This document shows, piece by piece, positions 8,180 to 16,429 of a DNA stretch of 35,367 nucleotides (positions are counted from its first letter, which is position 1; each line of letters begins with the position of its first letter). The DNA comes from a virus. A program made the position numbers and the translations under genes. The notes under the pieces are model-generated. The model was not told the DNA's origin. It did no database searches and worked only from the letters and a program-made list of their open reading frames with translations. The stretch is taken from positions 1 through 35,367 of IMG/VR virus record IMGVR_UViG_3300043540_000944. One strand, given 5' to 3'.

Positions 8180-8731
8180 TTAGTACCAGTTGAACTTGTA
8201 GTCCATCAGCATGTGGATGTACTTGAGGCTTGCGTCATTGGGGTACCGTGCTCGTTGCCGTGCATCGGTGTAGCGATTGCCACGGTTACGGTTCAGGTCG
8301 GAGACACGGTTCTCTACGCTGATGGTTATCTTTGCGGTCTCTGTGCTGATGTCTATCTCAGGTTCGTCAATGAGACCGATGAACAGCGGAATGGGGTCAA
8401 TCAGGGTTCCGTTGTTGTCGAGAAAGCCCAAGTACACCTGAGCCAGCTTCCCCTGCATGACTTCGTTCAAGCCTTCGTTGAGCAGGTCGGTCGGAACGCC
8501 TGAGAGCGTCAGCTTGATGCCGTCCGCTTGTACCTCAGAGCCTTCCTGAATCGTAGAGACGGAGCCGAACTCACCCACACCCTTGTACGTGTGGCTGTTC
8601 CATACGAGGTCGCCAACGCCAGTCCACATGTAAAGCGTCTGGTCAGCGAATTCGCACGACACCAGCAAGCACGGGCGTACATACGTGGCGTCAAGCTGGT
8701 TCGCAGCCGCAGTTGTAATGTCTCTTGGCAT
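8180..8731 (-). CDS. Tail hub protein, DUF2163-like
   Basis: A 183-residue tail protein. The pattern of a cysteine/hydrophobic N-terminal strand, LYMWTGVGDLVWNSHTYKG and a C-terminal RNRGNRYTDARQRARYPND resembles phage tail hub proteins of the DUF2163 or lambda gpL position. Its neighbours support this: tail distal protein upstream, NlpC-like protein and J-like protein downstream. The ATG at 8731 overlaps the stop of the upstream gene (TAATG), so the start is well supported. Confidence 0.7.
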   Translation of the reverse strand: MPRDITTAAANQLDATYVRPCLLVSCEFADQTLYMWTGVGDLVWNSHTYKGVGEFGSVSTIQEGSEVQADGIKLTLSGVPTDLLNEGLNEVMQGKLAQVYLGFLDNNGTLIDPIPLFIGLIDEPEIDISTETAKITISVENRVSDLNRNRGNRYTDARQRARYPNDASLKYIHMLMDYKFNWY

Positions 8732-9363
8732 TAACGAGCCTCTATAACCTTGAAGCTGAGTCCAAGCGTCTTCGTCTCACGGACTGTCCATTCACGCTTG
8801 TTTTCAGCGAGACGGAACAGACCCTTGGTGTTGTTCAGAACCAGCGGTGTGCCGTCTGTTTGTGCTTCACGAAGTGAAGGCCAAATTTCGATGGTCGCCT
8901 TGCCCGTTGCGTCGGACGAGACCGGAGCACCCACCACGCAGTGGAGACGGTAGCCAAGCTGGATGTAGTCACCGGGCAGCAGATGCATACCGACATTGGG
9001 CGTCCATCCACGGGTGGTGATTTGCACAGCCATTGCATTGTTCAAGCCGTCAATGACCGGGGTACCTTGCGGGTGTCCTTGAGGAACTGCACCAGTCGGG
9101 TCACCAAGCTGGAAGACGTTCGCCTTGCCACGCAGAGCCATGAGGAAAGCAATCCATTGACGGGCGTCGGCAATCTTCATTGATGGAGTAGCGACGTTGG
9201 CACTCCACAGGTCGGCACCGGGGTAGGCAAGGAATTGTGCCTGACGTGTATATGGAGACTCGTTGCTTGCCACGGCGTCTTCCACTGTGAAGTCAATCTG
9301 GCGAAGCACCGGGCTGTCAGGCATGGGGATGATGTTCCAGCCGTTGAATGACGTGTAACTCAT
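8731..9363 (-). CDS. Distal tail (Dit/gpM-like) protein
   Basis: A 210-residue protein directly downstream of the tape measure gene, where siphophages encode the distal tail ring protein. It is beta-rich, with WIAFLMALRGKANVFQLGDP and a C-terminal strand-rich half. The family is not certain to me, but the gene order tape measure, this gene, DUF2163-like, NlpC-like, J-like is the standard tail-tip order. ATG at 9363 is three bases after the tape-measure stop. Confidence 0.65.
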   Translation of the reverse strand: MSYTSFNGWNIIPMPDSPVLRQIDFTVEDAVASNESPYTRQAQFLAYPGADLWSANVATPSMKIADARQWIAFLMALRGKANVFQLGDPTGAVPQGHPQGTPVIDGLNNAMAVQITTRGWTPNVGMHLLPGDYIQLGYRLHCVVGAPVSSDATGKATIEIWPSLREAQTDGTPLVLNNTKGLFRLAENKREWTVRETKTLGLSFKVIEAR

Positions 9364-9366
9364 AAC

Positions 9367-11874
9367 TTAGAACCTCGAACCTGCCCGTTTGTATTGCGGT
9401 CGGCGTGTGTCGTATTCACGCTGCATCACCATTGCTTCGCTCACCGCTTGAGCACGGCTCTGAGCAGTTGCACGGCGTACACGGGCGTCTACTTCAGCGG
9501 GGTTGGTGCCACGGGCGTCAATGTTGTAGGTCGGTGCGTAGTGTCCACCGTTGAGAGAGTTCAACTTGTGGTTCGGAGTAACAGAGCCACGGACACCCGG
9601 TGTGAAGAGTTCGGCTCCACGCTCACCGACGATGTACGTCTTGTTCGGGTCGGTAATGTCGCCACCTTCGGCGAAGAATCCACCGAAGCCAAACAACCCA
9701 CCGCCACCGCTGTCGCTGTCATCACCGCCACCGAACAGACCGCCAAGCAATCCGCCACCGGAGCCGGAGCCAGAGTTCACCACGTAGAACGGGTTGTTCT
9801 GTGAACCGTCAGGGCGTCCGGATGAGCCAGCGAGTCCGAAGCTGGTGCCAAGGAAGCCTTTGATGAAGCCACCCCAACCACCGCCTTGTGTGCCGTCTTC
9901 GCTGCCTTGACTGCCACCGAGACCGAATACCTTGCCGATGATGCCGAGAATTCCGCCGATACCACTCTTGCCTTCAGGGTTCGAGTAGTCGTTCACATCC
10001 TGCGTGAAGATTGGGTTGCTGCGGCTGTCGCCCTTCTTACCCGCACCACCAAGACCGAGAGCCTTGAAGAGTTCACCTTCCATGCTCTCCAGCATCTTCT
10101 TGTTCATCTCAACCTGAAGGCTCTTGAACATCGAACCCCAACTGGTCTTCTCACCAGCCATCGCCTTAGCCAACTCGTCGTTGAAGCCTGACAAGGCTTG
10201 CGACATGAGGCTCTTGACCATTGCTGCTGAGTTTTCAGACTGGCGAACCACTTCACGGAAGAAGTCGTCCATGCCAGCCTTCGCCTTCTGAGACTGGAGT
10301 TCCCACTCATCTTGCTGACGCTTCAGTTTGTAATCGTCGTCTGCCGCCGTCTTGCGGTTGGTGTTCTCTTGAAGCTTGGCTTTCTTTTGTTCCGGGGTCA
10401 GGGATGCGTCGGATTCAATCTCAAGACGTTCCTGACGAATCTGTTCAAGAAGCTTCTGGTACTGCTCAGCACGGACTTGAATCTTCTGCCATGTCGCTTC
10501 GGCGTGGCTCAGTGCCCCAATGTGCTCCTGCCACTCAACCTGCTTCTCCTGTGCGGAGCCTTCCAGCTTGATACCTTCGTAGAGAGCACGGTTGTACTCA
10601 CGCAAGGCACTAGAAGCTACCTTGGCAGCACGTTCCTGCTCGTCATAAAACTTCTGGAGGGCAGCAACATCTTGCTGGTCTTGCTGGTCTTGAAGGTCAG
10701 CTTTCTTATCACGAAGCCACTGCTGGTTGGCAGCACGGACGCCCTTCAGTTGGGCAATGTAAAGAAGCTCTTCAGCGATGCTTCGCTTATGCCCATCTGT
10801 GTTGCGGGTGATGTTCTCTTCAAGCTGCTTCCGCTCTTCGTCGTCAAGCTTCTTCGAGTCTTCAGCCAGCTTCTTCCGCTCTTCAAGGGCGGTCTTTTGT
10901 CCTTCAATCTGTGTGTTTAGCTGTTGAAGCTTGGACTGCCAATCAGCAGCGTTGTAGGAGTCGGAAGCGAGATTCTGTAATGCATAAGCTTGCTGGATAA
11001 TGTCGCTGCGGTCACGAACAATGGGAATAGGTGCTTTGTCGCTCGTTATGCCACTGTCTCTGCGGTCAATAGCTGCTGCTCGTGCTCGCTCTTCTTCCGC
11101 CGTCTGCTTTCTGGCGTTATCAATGGCTATCTGAGCACGGTTCCAGACTTCTTTCTGTAGCTGCTTTACTCGGTCGTCATACGTGTTGTCATGGGGCAGA
11201 GATTCCATCTGCTCTTTGGCATAAGCAGCAATCTCTTGTACTGGCTTGGTGCCACCCTTGCCGAAGACAACCTGCTGCCACATGCCGACGTTACGAGCCT
11301 TCATTACTTCCTGAAGCTTCGTGAGCGATTCGGTCAACTGCTTGTTGAGTTCAGCAGCTTGAATGGCTGCTTCCTGCAAGGCGATGGCTGCACCGTTCTG
11401 TGCTGGTCTGCCTTGCAGCTTGCGGAGGGCGTCTTGAGCCTGAAGCACCTTCAGCAACAGGCGGTCGTTGGACTCTACCAGTGGCTCCAGAGCCTTCTTC
11501 GAATCTTCGGCGAACTTCTGGCTGTTCTCTCGTGCTGCCTTGAAGGCTTCTACGAGTTCGTAGACTTTCTTGCCAGCCTCAACGAGTACCTGAATCACAA
11601 CAAGGATGGCGGTAGCGGTGAAGGCTGCTGACAGAGCCTTGCTAACTCCGGGTAGGGAGTTGATGAATCCACGGATGTGACGGGGGATGGTGATGCCGAA
11701 TGCTTCACCGAAGAGAGCCTGTGTGTGCTTGGCTTCGGTCTGGATTTCCTTCAGGTGTAGCTGAACCTTCTTTGATGCGGCACGAGCCTGAGCCTCAGCC
11801 TTGTCCAATTCCGCTGCGAAGACAGAAGTATTGGCGGTGAGGGTTACCTGAATTGACCCGAGAACGTTACCCAT
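9367..11874 (-). CDS. Tape measure protein
   Basis: Sets tail length and passes through the tail tube during DNA ejection. The 835 residues begin with the short N-terminal beta segment common to lambda-type tape measures, then a hydrophobic helix at about 78-102, long coiled coils rich in Gln, Glu, Lys and Ala up to about 620, a Gly-rich segment with repeated GGLFGGG-type runs, and a C-terminus containing FAEGGDITDPNKTYIVGERG followed by AELFTPGV. That C-terminal motif is diagnostic of lambda/GpH-like tape measures. By the usual rule of roughly 0.15 nm per residue, the tail would be about 125 nm (inference). Confidence 0.92.
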   Translation of the reverse strand: MGNVLGSIQVTLTANTSVFAAELDKAEAQARAASKKVQLHLKEIQTEAKHTQALFGEAFGITIPRHIRGFINSLPGVSKALSAAFTATAILVVIQVLVEAGKKVYELVEAFKAARENSQKFAEDSKKALEPLVESNDRLLLKVLQAQDALRKLQGRPAQNGAAIALQEAAIQAAELNKQLTESLTKLQEVMKARNVGMWQQVVFGKGGTKPVQEIAAYAKEQMESLPHDNTYDDRVKQLQKEVWNRAQIAIDNARKQTAEEERARAAAIDRRDSGITSDKAPIPIVRDRSDIIQQAYALQNLASDSYNAADWQSKLQQLNTQIEGQKTALEERKKLAEDSKKLDDEERKQLEENITRNTDGHKRSIAEELLYIAQLKGVRAANQQWLRDKKADLQDQQDQQDVAALQKFYDEQERAAKVASSALREYNRALYEGIKLEGSAQEKQVEWQEHIGALSHAEATWQKIQVRAEQYQKLLEQIRQERLEIESDASLTPEQKKAKLQENTNRKTAADDDYKLKRQQDEWELQSQKAKAGMDDFFREVVRQSENSAAMVKSLMSQALSGFNDELAKAMAGEKTSWGSMFKSLQVEMNKKMLESMEGELFKALGLGGAGKKGDSRSNPIFTQDVNDYSNPEGKSGIGGILGIIGKVFGLGGSQGSEDGTQGGGWGGFIKGFLGTSFGLAGSSGRPDGSQNNPFYVVNSGSGSGGGLLGGLFGGGDDSDSGGGGLFGFGGFFAEGGDITDPNKTYIVGERGAELFTPGVRGSVTPNHKLNSLNGGHYAPTYNIDARGTNPAEVDARVRRATAQSRAQAVSEAMVMQREYDTRRPQYKRAGSRF

Positions 11875-11886
11875 GCTGAAAATTCC

Positions 11887-12584
11887 TTAGTACACCCGGT
11901 CTTTGCGCCCTTCTAAGAAGCACCGGATGTTGTTTGCTGCTTGCTTGCGGCTTACCCGCTTCTTCGGCTCTACCTTCTTGCCCCACTGCGATGGCATGAA
12001 GTCACTTGGCTTCGTCGGCGTCTTCGGGGACGCCATGCTGAAGTTGGCACTGACAGAGGCGTTTATGCCGTGGAGGAGTTCGGTGTGCTGGATGTCGAGT
12101 TCACGTCGCTTGAGTAGGACGTGGAACTTGCGAGGGGTGAGTTCCCAAAACTCTTCTTCAGATAACCGAAGGTCGTAACGCCCCATGCTCCAAAACTTCA
12201 GCCACAATTGCGCCGGAGTTACTTCTTCTCCGGCTCCTGCACGTTTTTTGGTTCGGACTCCGGCTCTGGCTCAGGGTTGCTGTCGATATAAGCCTTGACC
12301 AACGCCTGTGTGAGCGTTGCGCCATTACCCGGCTGAATCAGGCTTCCGGCTTCTTCCAGCGTCATGTTCGGTTGGTGCTTCAGGAGCGATGCGAAGAGAA
12401 GGGCACGGAAAGACACCGCTGACAGGTTTTGGAAGTCCATCGCCTTGAGCAGGTTCACTCCGGTGATAGCTTCCGCTGTAGCGAGAGCGTTGAAGTCGAA
12501 ACACAAAGAGTACGTCTTGCCGGATACCTCAACAGGTACCTTGGGCAATGTCGGGTCTACGAAAGGGGTGGGTTTCTTAGCCAT
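11887..12584 (-). CDS. Tail assembly chaperone fusion (G-T type) by -1 frameshift
   Basis: The second chaperone product is read through a -1 shift from the upstream short chaperone. The slippery heptamer A AAA AAC lies in the correct frame at minus-strand 12249-12243, eight codons before the short protein's stop. After the shift the frame is open as RAGAGEEVTPAQLWLKFW and continues into SEEEFWELTPRKFHVLL, the tail chaperone segment typical of this position, ending at 11887. The fusion would be 232 residues (114 + 118). The downstream frame has no good start or ribosome site of its own. Such fusions recruit the tape measure and tail tube in lambda (G/GT). Confidence 0.75.
12219..12584 (-). CDS. 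Tail assembly chaperone, short form (gpG-like)
   Basis: A 121-residue cytoplasmic chaperone between the major tail protein and tape measure genes. It starts MAKKPTPFVDP, has a beta-rich N-terminal part with a YSLCFDFNAL segment and a helical body (LEEAGSLI, LTQALVKAYI), then an acidic Pro/Glu tail that contains the frameshift site. It is made in excess over the fusion form in lambda-type systems and binds the tape measure protein before tube polymerisation. Confidence 0.8.
   Translation of the reverse strand: MAKKPTPFVDPTLPKVPVEVSGKTYSLCFDFNALATAEAITGVNLLKAMDFQNLSAVSFRALLFASLLKHQPNMTLEEAGSLIQPGNGATLTQALVKAYIDSNPEPEPESEPKNVQEPEKK
12243..12249 (-). promoter_or_regulatory. -1 ribosomal frameshift slippery heptamer
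   Basis: Minus strand reads A AAA AAC in the zero frame of the chaperone gene (Pro-Lys-Asn codons CCA AAA AAC). This is the canonical X XXY YYZ form used by phage tail genes and dnaX-like sites. The -1 frame beyond it is open to 11887. Confidence 0.8.
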
Positions 12585-12611
12585 AACTTGTCCTTGGTTG
12601 TGGTGTGGTGC

Positions 12612-12635
12612 CGGGGTGGGTGTTACCCCACCCCT
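12612..12635 (-). terminator. GC-rich hairpin after the major tail protein
   Basis: An 8-bp perfect stem GGGGTGGG/CCCACCCC with a six-base loop lies in the 77-base gap between the major tail protein and the chaperone genes. There is no T-run after it on the minus strand, so it may attenuate transcription or protect the tail-tube mRNA rather than end it. Confidence 0.4.
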
Positions 12636-12661
12636 ACTTAACCCTCACCTGAGTTTGTTGA

Positions 12662-13096
12662 TTAGCTACCCTGCGTGAATGTGATGGAGCCAGTGACCTT
12701 AATCTTCGCTGTGAAGGGCATCTTCTTCCCTGTATCGAAGCTGAAGTCACGCTCAACAACAATTCCGTTGAAGGTGTACTTGTCGCCTGTGGTCTGGCTT
12801 CCGGTCTTCGGCAACTGGATGGTGAACTGAGACGTTGCCGCTGAAGCGAAGGCGGTCTCAACTGCAACCTGTCCAGCGTCGGACGACACACGGTTGCCTT
12901 CAATCTGCCACTCGCCGGGGTCGGGGAGCGTGCCAATCCATTCCTTGGCTGTGGACTGGAGGTTCGTTACTTCTTCCAGTTCGTTCTTTGCACCCGACTG
13001 CTTGATGCTCGTTACTTCACCAATAATGGTCGGAGTCGCACCGATACCGATTGTGGTACCGAGTGCATTCTGTGCCTTGCTTTGCGTGTAAGACAT
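12662..13096 (-). CDS. Major tail tube protein
   Basis: A 144-residue protein that would polymerise into the tail tube. Features include GATPTIIGEVTSIKQSG near the start, LPDPGEWQIEGN in the middle and a C-terminal strand KKMPFTAKIKVTGSITFT, the pattern of lambda gpV N-domain/TP901-type tube proteins. Its place between the tail terminator-like gene and the chaperone pair is as expected. It has non-coding gaps on both sides with a hairpin downstream, fitting high, separately controlled expression. Confidence 0.8.
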   Translation of the reverse strand: MSYTQSKAQNALGTTIGIGATPTIIGEVTSIKQSGAKNELEEVTNLQSTAKEWIGTLPDPGEWQIEGNRVSSDAGQVAVETAFASAATSQFTIQLPKTGSQTTGDKYTFNGIVVERDFSFDTGKKMPFTAKIKVTGSITFTQGS

Positions 13097-13125
13097 ATAG
13101 GTTCTACCTCAGAGGGGTTAAGTTG

Positions 13126-13506
13126 TTACGTCATGAACGTGAACGTCGTGCTACTGCGGTACAGCAAGCTATCCTTCTCGTAAAAGTCAGGATTGCTGTG
13201 ACTGACAACTTCTCTCACGTAAGTCCCGTCAGGGAGTTGTCCAGTGAAGCCATCAAACAAGTCAGTCAGTAGCTTCCGACCCTGCTTGGCTTCCAAATAC
13301 GTCTTTGCCCAAAAGTCCACCTGTACATCTGTCTTCGTGGTGGCGGTCTTGTCTAAGTTCACGTCGTTGCTGTCCACGACGGTGAAGAACGTCACCGCTG
13401 GTAGAGTCGGGTTCTTGGGCAGGATGAAGGGTGTAATCCGCTCAGCAATCACTGCGTTGAGCGAAGCGTCACCTTGTATTGCTGCAACGATTCCTTCTTC
13501 CAGCAT
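13126..13506 (-). CDS. Tail terminator/completion protein, DUF3168-like
   Basis: A 126-residue protein with an N-terminal helix MLEEGIVAAIQGDASLNAVI, then TPFILPKNPTLPAVTFF and later VQVDFWAKTYLEAKQGRKLL, characteristic of DUF3168 tail completion proteins that cap the tail tube below the head. The start ATG at 13506 overlaps the stop of the HK97 gp10-like gene (TAATG). Confidence 0.8.
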   Translation of the reverse strand: MLEEGIVAAIQGDASLNAVIAERITPFILPKNPTLPAVTFFTVVDSNDVNLDKTATTKTDVQVDFWAKTYLEAKQGRKLLTDLFDGFTGQLPDGTYVREVVSHSNPDFYEKDSLLYRSSTTFTFMT

Positions 13507-13931
13507 TACTTGCCACCCTTGCCGTAAATCTCGATATAAGCCGCCAGTACCTTCTCGAACATCGCAATGGCTTCTGGTGCGGCTGCTTCAAACGACGGAC
13601 GCATCCACGGATGGGCTGGCTGGTGGCTTGTGCCGAACTCAGCGAACATGCCGTAGAAGCTGTGGCGTGATGGAGCCACGGTCACGACGCCCTTGCCTTC
13701 GGAGGGATACAGCTTCACCACACGCCGAATGTCTTGCTTCAACTGACCCGGTGGGTGTTGGGTATCCTCACCACTCACGTCAATCGGTGCTGCTTCCATC
13801 TGCGCTACTTGAAGGACAGAACCGGAAGCTTCAAGGCAATCCTTGAGAGCCTGACGGACAATCTTTGGGGACATCTCTCTGAGCTTGGCGCAAACTTCTT
13901 CAAGTCCGAGAATCTGTACGTCGTCTGCCAT
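13506..13931 (-). CDS. HK97 gp10-like head-tail/tail component
   Basis: A 141-residue protein of the HK97 gp10 family. Seen: GLEEVCAKLREMSPKIVRQALKDCL at the start, SFYGMFAEFGTSHQPAHPWMRP in the second half, the family hallmark (AxxxEFGTxxxxAxPFxRPA). It acts at head-tail joining or tail completion. It sits between the head closure protein and the terminator protein, and the downstream gene is coupled by TAATG. Confidence 0.88.
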   Translation of the reverse strand: MADDVQILGLEEVCAKLREMSPKIVRQALKDCLEASGSVLQVAQMEAAPIDVSGEDTQHPPGQLKQDIRRVVKLYPSEGKGVVTVAPSRHSFYGMFAEFGTSHQPAHPWMRPSFEAAAPEAIAMFEKVLAAYIEIYGKGGK

Positions 13932-13934
13932 TCG

Positions 13935-14282
13935 TTACTCTGCGTCGTTGACCACGTAAGCCAATATCTGAAGCTCACGGTTTCTCATCTCTTTGTTGAG
14001 TACGGCTTGAATCTCGAACGTGCGACCGTCAACAACGATGTGGTCTGCAACGTCAATCTGTATGTCTTTGCCGGGGTAGCGAAGGGCGATGCTGAAGGTG
14101 GACTGGCTGATGAACCCTGCTGTGTTGTAGGCAAGCTGACCCTTCATGGGTTCTACAGAGCCGTAGCAGGAGTAATACTCAGTCCAGTTGGGCACCTTCT
14201 CGCCCATACTGTTCGTCGTTCCAGCGTTGTGCTGGAAGCTCAGCCGCTTGCGAAGGCTTCCGATTGTCGAATACTTAGCCAT
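13935..14282 (-). CDS. Head closure/head-tail adaptor protein
   Basis: A 115-residue protein starting MAKYSTIGSLRKRLSF, with GEKVPNWTEYYSCYGSVEPM and a C-terminal FEIQAVLNKEMRNRELQI, matching the SPP1 gp16/phage head-tail joining family. It would seal the connector after packaging. The start is ATG 14282, which overlaps the connector gene's stop in a TAATG; an upstream in-frame GTG-type start at 14300 is less likely. Confidence 0.85.
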   Translation of the reverse strand: MAKYSTIGSLRKRLSFQHNAGTTNSMGEKVPNWTEYYSCYGSVEPMKGQLAYNTAGFISQSTFSIALRYPGKDIQIDVADHIVVDGRTFEIQAVLNKEMRNRELQILAYVVNDAE

Positions 14283-14917
14283 TAGCGAACGTACCCACAC
14301 GGCTGACTGCGGTACGACGCCAAGATGTATTCAGCCGCTTTCGGAATGTCAGCGGAGTCTTCTCTGTTCTCGTACCAGTTCGCAGCGATAAGCCGGATAG
14401 CTACCTTCAATGTCTCCGGCACTTCGTCATAACCAGCGGTGAACGTAATCTTCACGGCGTTATGTACTGCGTAGGTGTACGGGAAGTAGTAGTTCGTCTT
14501 CGGGTAAATCACGGCTGGACTTGCGTTGGTGTCCACGACGTAAACGTTGGGGTCAAGCGTCACGTATGCACTGGCGTCACCGGAAGGCAGGTATTCAACC
14601 GTGGTGATTGCTTTCAGTGGCGGTTGTGGAATCCGAATGACCTGAGCGTTTGCCCACCACTCTACGAACCGATTAACAGTTGAACGAGCCGGGGCACTAT
14701 CGGTCTGCCAGTTCCAAGGGAACGAATCAAGCCAGTACGTGAACGTGGACGCCACCAAGCAGCGACCAGTTACGGTCTCCACTCGCTCACGAGCAGCAAC
14801 AAGCAACGATGTAATCAAGTCATCGTCGTTGTTGAAATCCACACGGAGATGAGTCTTCATCTCGTCAAGCGTGACTGGTTCAACTCCAGTGATTTGTCTT
14901 TGCAGAGAGATTCCCAC
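14282..14917 (-). CDS. Head-tail connector (phiE125 gp8/HK97 gp6-like)
   Basis: A 211-residue connector that forms a ring under the portal. The N-terminal VEPVTLDEMKTHLRVDFNND and LLVAARERVETVTGR are diagnostic of the gp6-like connector family, and the C-terminal PETLKVAIRLIAANWYENRE is also conserved. It is the first gene after the capsid gene and a terminator-like hairpin. Confidence 0.9.
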   Translation of the reverse strand: MGISLQRQITGVEPVTLDEMKTHLRVDFNNDDDLITSLLVAARERVETVTGRCLVASTFTYWLDSFPWNWQTDSAPARSTVNRFVEWWANAQVIRIPQPPLKAITTVEYLPSGDASAYVTLDPNVYVVDTNASPAVIYPKTNYYFPYTYAVHNAVKITFTAGYDEVPETLKVAIRLIAANWYENREDSADIPKAAEYILASYRSQPCGYVR

Positions 14918-14931
14918 GCAGAGTCCAATAA

Positions 14932-14967
14932 GAAGAGGGCGGGGGGCTGGTTAGCCCAACCCACCCT
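14932..14967 (-). terminator. Terminator-like hairpin after the capsid gene
   Basis: The minus strand reads GGGTGGGTTGGGCT, a four-base loop AACC, AGCCC and a C-rich run, then a pyrimidine-rich TCTTCTTATT. This would stop or reduce transcripts after the capsid gene, 36-70 bases beyond its stop. Confidence 0.5.
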
Positions 14968-15002
14968 TGGTTAAGTCAGTTTGGAACCGACTAGGAGACA
15001 AC

Positions 15003-16142
15003 TTACTTAATGGTCAGCGAGAGAACCGGGTGGGTACCCGCATCCGTCACGACGCCACCCATACGGGTAAAGGCGACATAGCCAACCTTGTTCAGTTCGG
15101 CGTAACGCTCTGCGAGACGCTTCACCATGATTCCGGCAGAAGTCTCACGGAACATGTAGCCAGCCTTGAAGTCACCGAACTGCACGGCGACGTTGCCAGT
15201 GGCAACCGCAGGGAGGTACTGGTTAATCTTGACCGGGTAGCCAAGAATCTGACCAACGAACCCTTCGTTCGTGCCAGCCAAGAACGGCAGGAAGATTGGA
15301 CGACCGTTGCCGTCAACAAGCTGGAGAACCTTACCGAGCGTTGCGTTGCTCATCGTCCACACAGCCGAACCAGCGTAAGCCGGGTCAAGTGCAGCGACCA
15401 TACCAACAAAGTCGGTGTAGTCCAGAGCATCCGTGGTCTTGCTGGTAATGCCTGTCGAGATGGAAGTCAAGCCAGTGATGTTGGAGCTATTGCCCAACGT
15501 CATGAACTTGCTGGCGTCACGCTGATAGCGTTCGTAGATGGACTGAACCACGAAGCCTTCAAGGTCAAACGCTGCGTCCTGAATCAACGAATTCTCAAGC
15601 AGGATGGGGTTGCTGCGGTAGTCGTCCACTTTCAACTGCACGGAGCTAACCGTGGGGTCGGTCGTGGTCGCACCAACGCTGTTCAGCACGAAGCTGTTGG
15701 CAGTGTCGTTGAGCAGAGGAACATTGATGGGAGCACCAGTTGCGGTGACAATCTTCCCAACCACGTCGTAAATCTGACCAGCCGACTTCTTGGCGATGAC
15801 GGGCTGGCTCACCAGCGTCGGGATAAGGACGCCATCAGCCGATACGGTCAGGTCACGGACTTCGCCAGTCTTCAGGTAGTGGCGGAAATTCTCAACTGCC
15901 TTCTCGTCAGCCTTTACTTCGGTGTGTTCGCCGACGTTCGGAAGCTGGAGGTTCTTGCCACGGGTTTCAGCAGCCGAACGCTCTTCAGCTTCGGCAACTT
16001 CGATAACAGCAGCCAGCGACTTTGCATCAGCCAGCATGGCATCAATCTTGGAGCGGTTTTCGGCGTTCAGTTCACCAGCCGAAAGAGCCTGAGCGTCGGC
16101 AAGCAGCTTGCTGCGCTTTTCACGGAGTTCTTTGGAGTTCAT
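15003..16142 (-). CDS. Major capsid protein, HK97 family
   Basis: A 379-residue capsid subunit. An N-terminal helical scaffold-like delta segment (about 1-85, rich in Lys, Glu, Ala) precedes the HK97-fold body starting near VRDLTVSADGVLIPTLVSQP, with a spine helix region FDLEGFVVQSIYERYQRDA and a C-terminal AELNKVGYVAFTRMGG followed by LSLTIK. The protease encoded upstream would remove the delta segment. ATG 16142 is chosen; an in-frame TTG at 16157 has no better ribosome site. Non-coding gaps flank the gene, consistent with its own expression control. Confidence 0.93.
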   Translation of the reverse strand: MNSKELREKRSKLLADAQALSAGELNAENRSKIDAMLADAKSLAAVIEVAEAEERSAAETRGKNLQLPNVGEHTEVKADEKAVENFRHYLKTGEVRDLTVSADGVLIPTLVSQPVIAKKSAGQIYDVVGKIVTATGAPINVPLLNDTANSFVLNSVGATTTDPTVSSVQLKVDDYRSNPILLENSLIQDAAFDLEGFVVQSIYERYQRDASKFMTLGNSSNITGLTSISTGITSKTTDALDYTDFVGMVAALDPAYAGSAVWTMSNATLGKVLQLVDGNGRPIFLPFLAGTNEGFVGQILGYPVKINQYLPAVATGNVAVQFGDFKAGYMFRETSAGIMVKRLAERYAELNKVGYVAFTRMGGVVTDAGTHPVLSLTIK

Positions 16143-16429
16143 AAGAATGTCCAACAAAAATGGGATTTTTGGTGCTTAGCCGGGAACTCCGACGAGGAGA
16201 GCGGTATAGGCAGGTACTAACTAGGCGGGGGTAACTTGCCCATCCAAGGGCTGCACTGAGGCGTTACTTGCCTTGCACTACATAGAACAACCGGAGTGGG
16301 AGTCCGTGTTCAGGTATTTGTTAGGGGTGGGGGTCTAGTGCCAGACCCACCCACACAGGCAGCGAAGGGTGCTCCACAAGTTGGGCTTATGAAGTACCCG
16401 CTGACAGATAGGACAAGACCGAACCCACA
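16143..16429 (-). promoter_or_regulatory. Non-coding leader of the capsid gene with a strong hairpin
   Basis: A 287-base gap between protease and capsid genes. It holds a hairpin at 16325-16352 with arms GGGTGG(GG)GTCT and AGACCCACCC around a six-base loop. I see no convincing promoter or open reading frame. It probably separates capsid expression from upstream genes or stabilises the capsid mRNA. Confidence 0.45.

Noticed and set aside
14967-16220. Open frame of 417 codons on the plus strand opposite the capsid gene
   Set aside because: Exactly antisense to the HK97 capsid gene, no recognisable domain and no operon context.
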